Positions 36,080 to 48,223 of a DNA stretch of 64,000 nt are shown here, piece by piece. This DNA is from Argopecten irradians (lineage: Eukaryota > Mollusca > Bivalvia > Pectinida > Pectinidae). The notes under the pieces were generated by a model. The model did not search any database. It was not told the origin of the DNA and saw nothing but the letters and a program-made list of their open reading frames with translations. Position 1 is the stretch's first letter. The number at the start of each line of letters is the position of its first letter. The translations under genes and the position numbers were made by a program. Location of the stretch: contig NC_091144.1 of NCBI RefSeq assembly GCF_041381155.1, positions 1,116,001 to 1,180,000 on the forward strand, read 5' to 3'.

Positions 36080-37925
36080 AAACCAACATTTAGACCAAGG
36101 ACATTGACCACCACCCAACATTAACACCAAGGACATTACACCGCCCAACATTAACACAAAGGACAATTAACCACTAACCGACATTAACCCAAAGAAATTG
36201 ACCACCAACTGACATTAACACCAAGGACATTTGCAACGAACCGAAATAAACACCAAGGACATTGACAACCAACAAACATTAACACCAAGGACATTTGACA
36301 TACCAACCAACATTAACACCAAGGACAATGACCACCAACCAACATTTACACCAAGGAACTTGACATCCAACCGACATAAAACACCAAGGTCATTGACCAC
36401 CAACCGACATTAACACCAAGGACATTGACCACCAACCGACATTAACACCAAGGACATTGACCACCAACCGACATTAACACCAAGGACATTGACCACCAAC
36501 CAACATTAACACCAAGGACATAGACCACCGCCAAACATTAACAACAATGACATTGACCACCAACAAACATTAACACCAAGGACATTGCACCCACCTTAAA
36601 CATTTATACCAAGAACATTGTGACCACCACCAACATTAACACCAAGGACATTGACATCCACCAACATTAACACCAAGGACATTGACACCAACAAACATTA
36701 AACACCATGACAATGACATCCAACCAACATTTAACCAAGGACATTGACCACCAACCGACATTAACACCAAGGACATTGACCACCAACCAACATAAAACAC
36801 CAAGGACATTGACCACCAACCGACATTACACCAAACACCACAAACATTAACACCAAGGACATTGACCACCAACCGACATTAACACCAAGGACATTGACCA
36901 CCAACCAACATTAACACCAAGGACATTGACCACCAACCAACATTAACAACAATGACATTGACCACCAACCAAACATTAACAACAATGACATTGACCACCA
37001 ACAAACATTAACACCAAGGACATTGACCACCAACCGACATTAACACCAAGGACATTAGTCCACCGCCCAACATTAACACCAAGGACATCGACCACCAACT
37101 AATATTAACACTAATGACAATGACCACCCTTAAACATTTATACTAAGAACATTGTGCACCACCAAACATTAACACCAAGGACATTGACATCCAACCAACA
37201 TTAACACCAAGGACATTTACAACCAACAAACATTAACACCAATGATAATGACATCCAACCAACATTTATACCAAGGACATTGACCACCAACCGACATTTA
37301 CACCAAGGAACTTGACATCCAACCGACATAAACACCAAGGTCATTGACCACCAACCGACATTAACACCAAGGACATTGACCACCAACCGACATTAACACC
37401 AAGGACATTGACCACCAACCAACATTAACACCAAGGACATTGACCACCAAATTAACACCAAACATTAACACTTATCAGACCTTAAACTTTACAAGAACAT
37501 TGTGCACCACCAAACATTAACACCAAGGACATTGACATCCACATTAACACCAAGGACATTTAACAACAAACATACACCATGATAATGACATCCAACCAAC
37601 ATTTTGACCACCAACCGACATTTACACAAGGAACTTGACATCCAACGACTAAACACCAAGGTCATTGACCACCAACCGACATTAACACCAAGGACATTGA
37701 CCACCAACCGACATTAACACCAAGGACATTGACCACAACCAACATTAACACCAAGGACATAGACACCGCCAAACATTAACAACAATGACATTGACCACCA
37801 ACAAACATTCACACCAAGGACATTGACCACCAACCGACATTAACACCAAGGACATAGTCCACCGCCAACATTAACACCAAGGACATCGACCACAAACCGA
37901 CATTAACACCAAGGATATTTACCAC

Positions 37926-38816
37926 CACTCTCATTTCAAAAATTATTTTAAAATTAATTGAAGAGTGACTTTTGTATTGTGTCAGCTAAATATACATAAA
38001 ATATCAGAAACAAGTGTACAGTGTATGTACTTTTCAATATTGATAATGAATTGAACATGTTTGTGAGTGTCTTTCAATTATTTCTACAGTTTAATTATCC
38101 AAAGTTGTGATTAGAAATGATGACTGAAGAAAGAAAACAGGTCAAAATTTGTTATTTGTTATAGCACCAATACCTTTAAAGTTCAATCTAAATAAACACA
38201 AAGTTTAACGTGCTCTAGTTTCTACCTAAAAAGTAAATATTATTTTAACAAGTTACGTTCTTCCCAAAAAATTGTGTCCACACCATCTAAAAATTACTGA
38301 ATTTATATCAAATGCATCATGAGGATCTGAAGTAGTATCCAGCTGCCGATCGTTGAGCCCTTATTTATGTTTCTGATAATACCCCACCCTTTAATATTTT
38401 ATTCCTGACATTTAAAAAGTCTTCATAAAGACTTGTACACGTTAAAATATGTTAACATAAGTATTTATTTTATGTGCATATTATTTTACTATATATATAA
38501 TATATCATTGTATATATGTTAATATTGGCCTTGATGAAGTTAAGTAAATGATGATAGATGATACCACGTAATAACACACTTATGATCAATCAGGAGAGGT
38601 CAGCTGACATCGCTGATGTACAAAACCTGATAGGAAACAGAGTGAAATGTAATAAATCTTAGTACAATATGTCTATATTTATCCTATAAATGTGTTTTCA
38701 CATTTTAACAAATAAATCATAGTAGAGTATGTCTATAATTATCATGTTATAAGTTTTATAATTACACAAGCCCGATTGTATTGATGAGTATCATATGATG
38801 ACTACATTAGTTTAGT
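37926..38816. other. No gene seen
   Basis: AT-rich spacer between arrays E and F with no open frame, repeat or RNA feature recognised. Confidence 0.4.
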
Positions 38817-39781
38817 TCCTTGTATCCAGCAACGTACCTACAACTCATCATATACAACCATCTCTACATAACGTTACTTGTATCCAGCCACGTACCTACA
38901 ACTCATCTATACAACCATCTCTCATAACATATACAACCATCTCTACAACATCTTATAACGTTACTTGTATCCAGCCACGTACCTACAACTCATCATATAC
39001 AACCATCTCTACATAACGTTACTTGTATCCAGCCACGTACCTACAACTCATCATATACAACCATCTCTACATAACGTTACTTGTATCCAGCCACGTACCT
39101 ACAACTCATCATATACAACCATCTCTACATAACGTTACTTGTATCCCAGCCACGTACCTACAACTCATCATATACAACCATCTCTACATAACGTTACTTG
39201 TATCCAGCCACGTACCTACAACTCATCATATACAACCATCTCTACATAACGTTACTTGTATCCAGTCACGTACCTACAACTCATCATATACAACCATCTC
39301 TACATAACGTTACTTGTATCCAGTCACGTACCTACAACTCATCATATACAACCATCTCTACATAACGTTACTTGTATCCAGTCACGTACCTAACAACTCA
39401 TCATATACAACCATCTCTACATAACGTTACTTGTATCCAGCCACGTACCTACAACTCATCATATACAACCATCTCTACATAACGTTACTTGTATCCAGTC
39501 ACGTACCTACAACTCATCATATACAACCATCTCTACATAACGTTACTTGTATCCAGTCACGTACCTACAACTCATCATATACAACCATCTCTACATAACG
39601 TTACTTGTATCCAGCCACGTACCTACAACTCATCATATACAACCATCTCTACATAACGTTACTTGTATCCAGCCACGTACCTACAACTCATCATATACAA
39701 CCATCTCTACATAACGTTACTTGTATCCAGTCACGTACCTACAACTCATCATATACAACCATCTCTACATAACGTTACTTC
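38817..39781. repeat. Minisatellite array F, 58 bp unit, about 16 copies
   Basis: The unit is ACGTTACTTGTATCCAGCCA plus CGTACCTACAACTCATCATA and TACAACCATCTCTACATA. Copies alternate between CCAGCCACG and CCAGTCACG. Two irregular copies lie at 38890-38950. Confidence 0.95.
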
Positions 39782-39907
39782 ATTTTTCACTTGCAAACAA
39801 CATGTTCAATGCCATATTCCTGACACATCAACCTTTTAATCCTGAGAGTGTTTATTGCCTCATTAAAATATATTTTTCCCATATGGCTGTGTGATGGCCT
39901 GCTCCAT

Positions 39908-40222
39908 CCTTGATACTCCAGGGGTTCCGATCACTTACGATCTCTACACCCCTGGGCTATCTCATAGTGAAATTGAAGGCAGCTCAGCTGAAAATATTTG
40001 ACCAATCACAGACCAGCAAAGATTTCCTTTGAAGACTACAGAGAGAGCGACGCCCAACTTCAAAGCCACATAGTCAACCACAGTGTACCGTTATACGGTT
40101 CTTTTGATGTACATCAAAGGACTAAATTACCTGTTCTGTTCTGTTGCCTCCAGTTTTACGATGAGATAGTCCAGGGGTGTAGAGATCGTAAGTGATCGGA
40201 ACCCCTGGAGTATCGAGGATGG
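39908..40222. mobile_element. Inverted-repeat element with about 55 bp arms
   Basis: The left arm TGATACTCCAGGGGTTCCGA and TCACTTACGATCTCTACACC (39910-39955) pairs with GGTGTAGAGATCGTAAGTGA and TCGGAACCCCTGGAGTATCG (about 40174-40214). The spacer is about 200 bp with no gene. It is MITE-like, with no clear target duplication. Confidence 0.8.
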
Positions 40223-41150
40223 GCCTGCTCATGATTGGCTAAAACTTGACTTTCCCGCATTGGTGCATCACAAAATCCAGCAGAAAATTACACTCAATGC
40301 ATTGTAATGTCATTCCAGGTGGGTATAAGATTCCATAAGATCACGTTTGTACTAAACTATAGAGACTTGTATTGAAGTCACAATCACTTGCATGAGTTGA
40401 TATAAGATTCCAACAGGTCCATGTCGAAAATGGAATTTCCATGACACCACAGTATTGATGTGATGGAAGGCAATCTATGTGATCCTGCCAAAGTATGTGT
40501 GTATATTTTAAAGAGTTTTTAAACATTAATTGAAATGTGTTCTGTGGTGTTTTCTCTATTTTATGAATATTATCAGCCTTCATGTTCCTCTTCGGAAATA
40601 TTTAATACTCAATATCGAGTAGAGGAGATGTATGTGAATTATCTATAATTACGAGGTTTAAATAATGTAAATGCCATGTAAAATAGATATCAATATATTT
40701 TCAGGTGGATACTGTGATTTAGCAAACCCCAAAAGTGATAACTAATACCGAACTTAGACATTCAGCTCACAATTTATCTATAGAATCAAGAAGATGTAAG
40801 AAAATTTTCATATGTATTGTATTACACGTGACTTTAGTGCTTTTGGAATTGATTAATTTGAAATTAATTATGTGGCGACCGCCAGATAATTTATATCAAC
40901 TAGAATAAAATATTTTTGTTATCATGAAAGATATCTTCCCATGTAAGCCTATTACGCTCTCGTAGTTTAGATATGTTTATGTAAATTGTTAATGCAAAAC
41001 TGATCAAATTGATTGGCATAAAGTGCACTAACAATTTCATAACAAGCCTTGGTGTTAAAGCGACGCATTAGTGACACGAACAATACATATTTAATGTAGG
41101 GGGAGAAATACTTTGTAATGTAGGGCGCAAAATATTTTTACTCATGTCAG
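40223..41150. other. No gene seen
   Basis: The 80-codon minus open frame at 40341-40583 lacks splice signals or a domain. The rest is AT-rich. Confidence 0.35.
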
Positions 41151-41268
41151 ACGAAAAATATTTTATTTTATTTAGTGTGAAAAACATTTTATTCTTTGGA
41201 CACATAAAACTTATTACATTAGCACGTAAAAATATTTTTCACACTACATAAAATAAGATATTTTTCGT
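41151..41268. repeat. Short foldback repeat
   Basis: GACGAAAAATATTTTATTTT followed by TAGTGTGAAAAAC is inverted as TTTTTCACACTACATAAAAT followed by AAGATATTTTTCGTC. The stem is about 38 bp with mismatches. Confidence 0.7.
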
Positions 41269-41867
41269 CTTATAAAAATCAAAAAGATTCGACGTATATT
41301 AAAAAAATATTTTTCACTCTTCATTAGAAAATATATTTTCGTGTCACCTCGTGCCGCCATAGTGCCGCCGAAGTCTGTTAAATTTTATGATTTTTTTTAT
41401 AATATACTTCCTCTAGCTTTCTCGGAGTGGACATACGTCTGCTGATATCCGCATGTTGATATGTAGTATATTTGTATCAATCCTGTGAATGGGCGCAACC
41501 CCTGTAAGTTAAAGCTGATACATAATATATTATTTTTGTAATTAGTCATGACAGTAGATCAATAATTCATCTGTTGATGACTCATTTCCCATATTTATTC
41601 ATGATAGGTCAACTACGTTTTGTAATTTTGTTATAAATTGTGTTATAACGTATCTTGCGCATTATGTACTGTACGTATATATCAAATATCGAGTATTGTA
41701 CGGATGGGTCAATAAAATAATTGAAAAGGAATTGAAATCTCGAAAAGTCGTCTGTTACTTCGATCCACCATATTGGTCCGTTTGAAAGTCGTAATACTTC
41801 ATATTTGATTTAATTGAGGTCAATGTCTCATGCCATCTTTAATCAATTCCTACGTATCCGATAAACT
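41269..41867. other. No gene seen
   Basis: AT-rich, ahead of the decayed LINE; no feature recognised. Confidence 0.35.
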
Positions 41868-43090
41868 GGACAATTCAAACAGGCAAAGAACGTCTCCTAA
41901 CCTCTAATTCTAGGCCGATTTCTCTTCTAATTTATTTTAGTAATTTCAAAGTTTTTGAGCGGGTTATTTATAAACATCTACATAATTTTTGCATTTTTAC
42001 ATTTGTAAATAAATATCATTCGGATTTTTTTCCCGAGAAACACTACTGTATCCCAACCTTTTGAAGTTTATCATAGTATATATGTGTATCATTAGAAATT
42101 TAACAAATATGTATGATATTTTTCGATACTTCAGATGCATTTGATAGGTACATGTATGACATCGTGGATTACTTGAACAGTTCCTTTCATATGGTGCAGG
42201 AGAAATATTTTTAATTGAATGAAGTGACAGAAACCAAATTAATGTTATTGGTTGTTGTAGTAGTTATTTAAAAGCTGGCGTTTCCGTCTTATTCTTAATT
42301 TTTATAAATGATATATCTAAACATTTGATATTCTTATCAGAAATGTTGGTGACCACATCTCTCTCGCATATTCCCCAAATAACGTTCAATATATTGAACA
42401 ACACTCAAATCTGTGATTTATCAATTACAGGGCAGTGGCCTAGAGAAGGGAAAGTAATTTTGATCCTCATAAAACTGAAGTAGTTTTATTGACCGATTCT
42501 CTTCAAAAAACATGATATCAATTTGCAATAGTTTACACAATCAGCTTGGTATAACATCGAAAGGGACATACATATCACAACTATAGATAATTCCGGCTCT
42601 CACCATGTGTTAGGCTAGTGTAAGTTGGACTTTACATTGGAAAGGAAAATGTTGTCTAAATTATACTGTGTTTATTAAACCTTTATTGGAATATGCTATC
42701 GAGGAGTAGGATGGATGTATAAAATTCAGACTAGAAAAACAGGAAAAATACAACTAGAAACTGCCAGATTAGTTACAGGCTTAACCTCTTTCGCAAGTAG
42801 AATTGTAGAATTGAATTATATATATGGATCCTGGATTTGGCACATTATCTGAAAGACGGGATAAAAAGATTTCATTTGATACAAATCATCTTAATATAGC
42901 TCCGTCTTCTTTAAATGGCATTTCGCCTAATAGGGTTAATGAAAGTAACACTTATAACTAATGTGCCACCGAGGTGTCGCCTACGGATAATTAAAAATTG
43001 CTTTTTCCTAGTACGGTGAAACTTTATAATTCATTTGTTAGAAACTGTATCACAATTTAAAACCCAAATAAAACATTATTGTTGTATTAT
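41868..43090 (+). pseudogene. Decayed LINE reverse transcriptase, copy 1
   Basis: Fragments of one reading direction spread over all three frames: RPISLLI-type text near 41915, FFPRNTTVSQ (about 42030-42055), DASDAFD-like remnant near 42130, SDRNQINVIGCCSSYLKAGV (42225-42285), FLIFINDISKHL (about 42290-42330), and the distal RRDKKISFDTNHLNIAPSS and FPSTVKLYNSFVRNC (42850-43050). The order matches non-LTR reverse transcriptases of CR1/L2-like style. There are many stops and shifts, and no intact catalytic centre is seen. Confidence 0.75.
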
Positions 43091-44215
43091 ATGAATATTA
43101 ATTTTAATTCGATACTTCATAGTTCCTATGTATATGTAATTAGTCTGAAACAAAATGAAAACACACGCCTGGCAGTGCAAGAGTTTTTTTTTAATCTGAC
43201 AACATTCAAATACAATATGATTAAACTAAAAAAAATGCTTTGCGTGATCATGTAAAGAAACAGTTAATATTTTTAGGGTGGGGAATCACGTGACTCAAAT
43301 ACACAAATGGTTTTAGGCTATAAATTGTAATGATTGAATGATAATATCACCTGATTTACCAAAACATGTGCCTGAAGTGACAGGATTTTCGCCATTTTTC
43401 CGTGAAACATATCATTTAGAGTTACGTGACTGCCGATCCTGATTGTACACTGCATAAAATAGTATTTTTCTACCTACATAACAACACGTGTTATTCGTGA
43501 CCCTAGAATCTGCATATGAATGTGAACTTTTTTGTATGTTTATAATGAATGAATAAAATAAAGTTTACATTAAACCGCATATGCAAAATAAAATCATCTC
43601 ATTGTCATATATATCTGCAAATTTATTTTCTTATTTGAAGACAAAATAATTTAGATGGATACTAATTGTCACAAAACGTTATTAATTATTATAAACATTA
43701 CGTTTTTTATTATAACATTATCCGATAATGTTTAATAACTTCACATTATACGCAAGTGAGCCTAACAACTTGCATTCGAGAATAGTTCTCAGATATGTTG
43801 ATTTTGAATGTGTGTGTTTTGTTGTAGATACATTGGATTGACACGAAATGACACAAAGATAGAAACGTGTGCTGGAGAAAGATTTCTTTGAAATGAACTT
43901 ATGATGAGCAGAGTTACAACAATCTCTTTAGTTCTTTACGGACAGAAACATACAGCTAACAGGTAGCTGTATTTGAATGTGAAGTTTCCGAAAAGAATGT
44001 CTGCAGTAGTCCCTGTGAAGTCTTGCTGTTTCATCATACACATTGTGTATGAAGAACAAGATGCCCAAAGGACCTGAACTGTCATACGGCTATTAGTCAT
44101 TGTATAATGGAACTGAACTTAACAGCAAGCCGCTTAAATATTTTAGCCTATTTGGCTCCTGCAACCTTGAATGAAAGTCATGTGATTTAAATGAACTTGG
44201 TAGCTCTTCATTTCT
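43091..44215. other. No gene seen
   Basis: AT-rich; scattered CACGTGAC motifs (43280-43480). No coding feature recognised. Confidence 0.35.
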
Positions 44216-44720
44216 ACATATTAATGGCGGCTCAAAACTGATGAAGAAAATTCAATGACATTTTGCAGAAACTGTCTAAGACATAAGTCCAATCGCAATT
44301 GTGTACAACTATGGTTTTTCTAGGAGGGGCCAAAAAGGGTAAAATTGACTAAACATTCCAAAAAATGGTATTATCAAATACCCTAAATATATATAGACAG
44401 AAGGGTCTTGAGACCGTTTACAAAAAACACGAATTTCATGGTACTGGGGTTTCAGAGTTTCCCCAAGGGCAGAGGTTAAATGTACTAAAGTTTATGTATG
44501 GAAACATTTTTTTGAGCATTAATTATTTGGTAAATTTTCTTATGAAATTAGTCAATCTTGGTTAGAATTCTTATTGAGATAGTTTTTTAATATCATATCA
44601 AAGTTGGTTCTGGCTCATCTCCAGCAGCAAGCGGGACGCGGCATAAAGGGGATAATTAACGAAAATTTCAAGAACCATCTTCTGAATACTCTTCATATAT
44701 TAAAGGGTCAAATTGATAAA
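44216..44720 (+). repeat. GGTCAATTGAG family, internal fragment
   Basis: Carries AAATTCAATGACATTTTGCA, GACATAAGTCCAATCGCAAT, GGAGGGGCCAAAAAGGGTAA and AGGGTCTTGAGACC, in the order found at 55600-55860. The 66-codon open frame in it is a by-product. Confidence 0.7.
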
Positions 44721-45535
44721 ATAACTTGAAGAGCCTGAACGGTGTACTGGGTCAATACATGTATATTGTATACAGTGTGATATGTTTTTGTGTCATGCTG
44801 TATCAGAAATCAAGTCTATGCCATTCGGACCATTTCTTGATCGACAGATATGTACAAGTTAGTGCTAAGAAACATCAAGAGGCTATATATATTTATAGGT
44901 AGTGTGTGTATAGGGTCAAAACTGTTGGCACATCTTTGTGACAATCTGAATCAGAACTCAGGTGACATTTAATTGTTATTAACATGGTACCCGTTATAAT
45001 ACTATATATTTGTATGTACGTAGCATACAGTGACGATGTTACCTTAATATTAATACTTCATCCGTCCATGCATCTTTTTTATATAATTTTAGTCAGGGTT
45101 TCACAATGCTAACAACGCTTACTAAATACCGATGCACGTCATACAGTACAACAAGAGTTGTCTTTCTTATCTTGAAACATCACATATTTATCTCATATAC
45201 ATATGTATGTAACTAAACGTGTATTTATGTAACATTTATTGTAATAATTAAAAGGATTTATCACATAATCCGCCTGATATCCAGTGATTTCGCCCGTGTA
45301 ATATTTTTGCATATGTCACTAGTGTAATATGACCTGGAGCGATTTTCATTGGCTGGAAATTCATTGTGATGTCAGACAGAAACAATAAAATGACGTCAGG
45401 AAAAATGACGTGATGTCAGGATTACGAGGACGTCGGGACAAAATGGCGGCCTTTGCTGGATTTTCGGCATACATTTTGACGTGAAATTCTTTGCTATGTA
45501 GGTATTTGTAGTTATGTGATAAAAAGTATCTTGAA
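44721..45535. other. No gene seen
   Basis: 45290-45480 has a TGACGTCA (45391) and the motif GACAAAATGGCGGCC, as found in other palindromic dispersed elements here, and leads into the palindrome at 45536. Confidence 0.35.
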
Positions 45536-45661
45536 TTTGTGTTCATTTCATATAAGATTTTATGACACTCGTCTCGAAGTTTTAATTTTTGCTCGCCAAG
45601 ACTTTCGAAAATAAGAACTTCTTAGACTTGTTTCATAAAATCTCATATGAAATGAACACTC
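45536..45661. repeat. Palindromic element
   Basis: GTGTTCATTTCATATAAGAT and TTTATGACAC (from about 45538) are mirrored by TTTCATAAAATCTCATATGA and AATGAACAC (to about 45660). The loop is about 60 bp. Confidence 0.75.
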
Positions 45662-46950
45662 ATGTAAGATCCTAGATATATATTACATACATGTGTAAAT
45701 TAACATACATTTAAAACGCATTGAACGCGCTACATTAAAGTTGTCTCTATCCATTCGCGGGTTCATACCACCTTTAACGCAATCATGCCACTGTTCAATC
45801 TCAATATTTACATAAATAAGTCTACTTTACATGTTCTTCGTCCAATTTTTAACATTGTTGATTGCTTAGTTGGGTAACTACTGATAACCGGAACGTTATA
45901 GCTAAAGTGTGATTTGAAATATAAAAATGACACCTTTCAATTACTTTTATAATATGTTTTTTTTTCAATATAAAAATTTGATCATACATTGCATATTAAG
46001 AATTTCCATTTCGAAAAAATGGAGATAACCGAGGGGCAACGACTACCAGTATGTATCGTTACCGAGTTGCCATATTTGATTTTTAACCTAGGACAGTTAC
46101 TGTTATATAGCCTGTAGATGGTATGACCGTTGAGCTGCTGAATGTTTGTCATGGATTCCTCGGTCTACGATACATCGATACAGATTCAAAGACCATATAT
46201 TTAAAGTAATCTTTCATGTTCTTGTATGCAGGATAGACAAGTGTTTGTTTGCATGGCGTGTGTGTAAGTTAGGCCTGTTTTGAATGCAAAGACGGAGGAT
46301 AAAGGTGATGATGCCGTTTCAGATAATTTTTTTGTGGAAACCAGTACGTGATCTGTTAACCGGGTGTTCGCTTACAAGATCCCAGAATTGTTCTCCAATC
46401 AGATATTCTGTACACACATACTGACGTAACTATGGAATTCCCCCATCATGCCCGAGGGAATCCTGAACGGTCAACATTTGTTCCTGACTAGATCATATTA
46501 AAAAGGCATTTGTTTTATAAACATTTCATGATACTAAGACACCAAAATTATCGTAAATTATCGTAACTTTTATGTTAGAGAGCATGTTACAAATACGCAA
46601 TACTCCGTAATGATCTTGTTAAGACATGTCATCAACGGTAACATCTTGTGTAACAAGCATTCTGATTATCACTAAATGAAATCTCAAGCTTTATTACCTT
46701 TATCAAATTTCATCAAAATTCATCAATCTGGAATTAGGTTTGATGTTATAGTGCCATATGACTACCACATATGACTTAAATAATGACTTTACAATGCCCA
46801 CAGTAAGTGGTTCGAACGTTTAGATACCAATGTTTATCTAAACAAAAACAGTAGTGCATTACAAAGTTTTAAATCCACATAGTCATTGAAATGTGTCTTA
46901 GATAAATATTGTTTACTTTATCAAAACTAGCAGGAATTCAAGATGTACCT
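45662..46950. other. No gene seen
   Basis: AT-rich. A minus-strand AATAAA near 46694 may serve the gene that ends at 46951. Confidence 0.35.
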
Positions 46951-47241
46951 CTAGACAGGAACATAGGAATCCTTCTGAGTGTAGATTGTTCTCCACGTAA
47001 AACGCCTGATGGGGATAGCTGGTGGGAATACTGTGAATGGATCGGCGATCCTACTATTCATTCCGTCAACTAATCTAGTCATCCTGACATTCATTATCAT
47101 TAAAGACGGCATAATCATGGAATCTCGAGCAATAAAAGGCTGAAACGGTCACATGACTAGACTATCAACATTCACCTGTTGATGAGTGACGGCAGAGAAA
47201 GCGACAATGCATGTCACGATAAACAGGACAAAGGTGTTCAT
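46951..47241 (-). CDS. Small secreted protein, two coding exons (84 residues), third member of the family
   Basis: Exon 1, 47241-47176, encodes 22 residues with the signal peptide MNTFVLFIVTCIVAFSAV, ending THQQ. It resembles the starts of the proteins at 28363 and 58487 (IVAFSAV versus VVAFSAV). The ATG lies 8 nt after the acceptor TATGTCAG (47250). CAACAG is followed by GTGAATG, a donor. The next CAG acceptor (GACCGTTTCAG, 47140) joins in phase to a 62-codon exon, 47139-46951, starting PFIARDSMIMPSLMIMNVRM and ending DSYVPV. This mature part is Met-, Arg- and Pro-rich without Cys. The intron would be only 36 nt; without splicing the frame stops at a TGA nine codons after CAG. So it is either an ultrashort-intron gene or a recently disabled copy. 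Confidence 0.55.
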
Positions 47242-47343
47242 GATGAAATCTGACATATATGTATAAACAAAAACGTAAAGAGATTTGAACCACTGTACCA
47301 AGTTACCATTAGGTCAAGACAGATAATATGTGGTTTTGAGGAT

Positions 47344-47560
47344 AAGTCTATTTCATATGTGGATATGAAGAATAGGGATATTCTACCCGAGGGTCACTAA
47401 AACCTGAGGCATGCCGAGAGTTTTACAACATGTTGTGATCCCGAGTGTAGAATATTTTGCAATACCGAGGGTTTCATATTCACGTATGAAAGAATATTTT
47501 CTTCTCATACCTCGACGTTTTATTGCAATTTTATTACTTTGATTTTCCGTCATTTTGACA
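47344..47560. mobile_element. Palindromic dispersed element (CCGAGGG hairpin), copy 2
   Basis: TATTTCATATGTGGATATGA pairs with TCATATTCACGTATGAAAGA. CTACCCGAGGGTCAC is near the centre, and the tail TACCTCGACGTTTTATTGCA matches copy 1 at 13300. It lies upstream of the 47241 signal-peptide exon, probably in its first intron. Confidence 0.75.
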
Positions 47561-47658
47561 TCCATTCGAAAGAAAACGGGACTTGGAACTCTTTATGTAT
47601 CAAAATAGCATGAATATTTAAAACAATCAAATGAAACATTCTTTTCCATTTCATATCA

Positions 47659-47680
47659 TTAACCCTTAGACTGCCAAGTT
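47659..47680. repeat. Candidate terminal inverted repeat of the piggyBac element
   Basis: TTAA then CCCTTAGACTGCCAAG. TTAA followed by CCC is the signature of piggyBac-type ends. It lies 560 bp beyond the transposase stop codon. The matching right end (GGG then TTAA) was not found between 49656 and 52000. Confidence 0.5.
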
Positions 47681-48223
47681 GTTGACGTCGCCAAATTCGA
47701 ACTGTCAAATAGCTGATCTGCCAATTATGACGTTACGACAATTATGACGTCATTTCATTTTTGCGTTGTTTCTTCTGGAGATTAGGCCTAATGCATATAC
47801 ACTGATACAGATCCTCGCCTTCATGATTATTAGAAGAAAGAAAATATGAATAAATTTGTATACGTTGTATTGATATACTAATACTTTTTATATCATACTT
47901 ACTCATTTCATATGTTTCTGTTTTTAAATATTACAAAGGCGAGTTTATGACGTATGAAAAATGATGAATCCATCAAAGTTGAGTTATATTGTATATATAC
48001 ACACCACTGTGCTATATTGACTAATTAACAACACAAAGAGAAGTTTTTTTTTTCTCAAGATCAACCGTAAGTCAATTTGACCTACATAAAATGATATATT
48101 TATTAACTTCTAAAATAACTATAGATTTTTGAGTGAAATCCCGTGTATTTTCAAAACAAAGTTTACACAACACAGGTCTATATACATAATTCTTGTATTT
48201 CAATTGATGTTGTAGTTTTAAAT

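Larger units (their letters stand above)
33165..37925. repeat. Minisatellite array E, 31/32 bp unit, about 150 copies
   Basis: The unit is ACCAACCAACATTAACACC plus AAGGCATTGACC (31 bp) or AAGGACATTGACC (32 bp). It is interrupted twice by the same retroelement tail (34526-34629, 35968-36079), 1.44 kb apart with matching flanks, so a long block was duplicated. A distinct CTTAAACATTTATACCAAGA variant recurs near 36595, 37130 and 37480, showing higher-order structure. The stretches 35040-35110, 35780-35900 and 37440-37640 have many small deletions that may be assembly error. Minus-strand open frames within are by-products. Confidence 0.95.

Noticed and set aside
33647..37707. Minus-strand open frames rich in NVGWWSMSLVLM in array E
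   Set aside because: Same cause: translation of the 31/32 bp satellite. They shift frame with every 31/32 bp variant.
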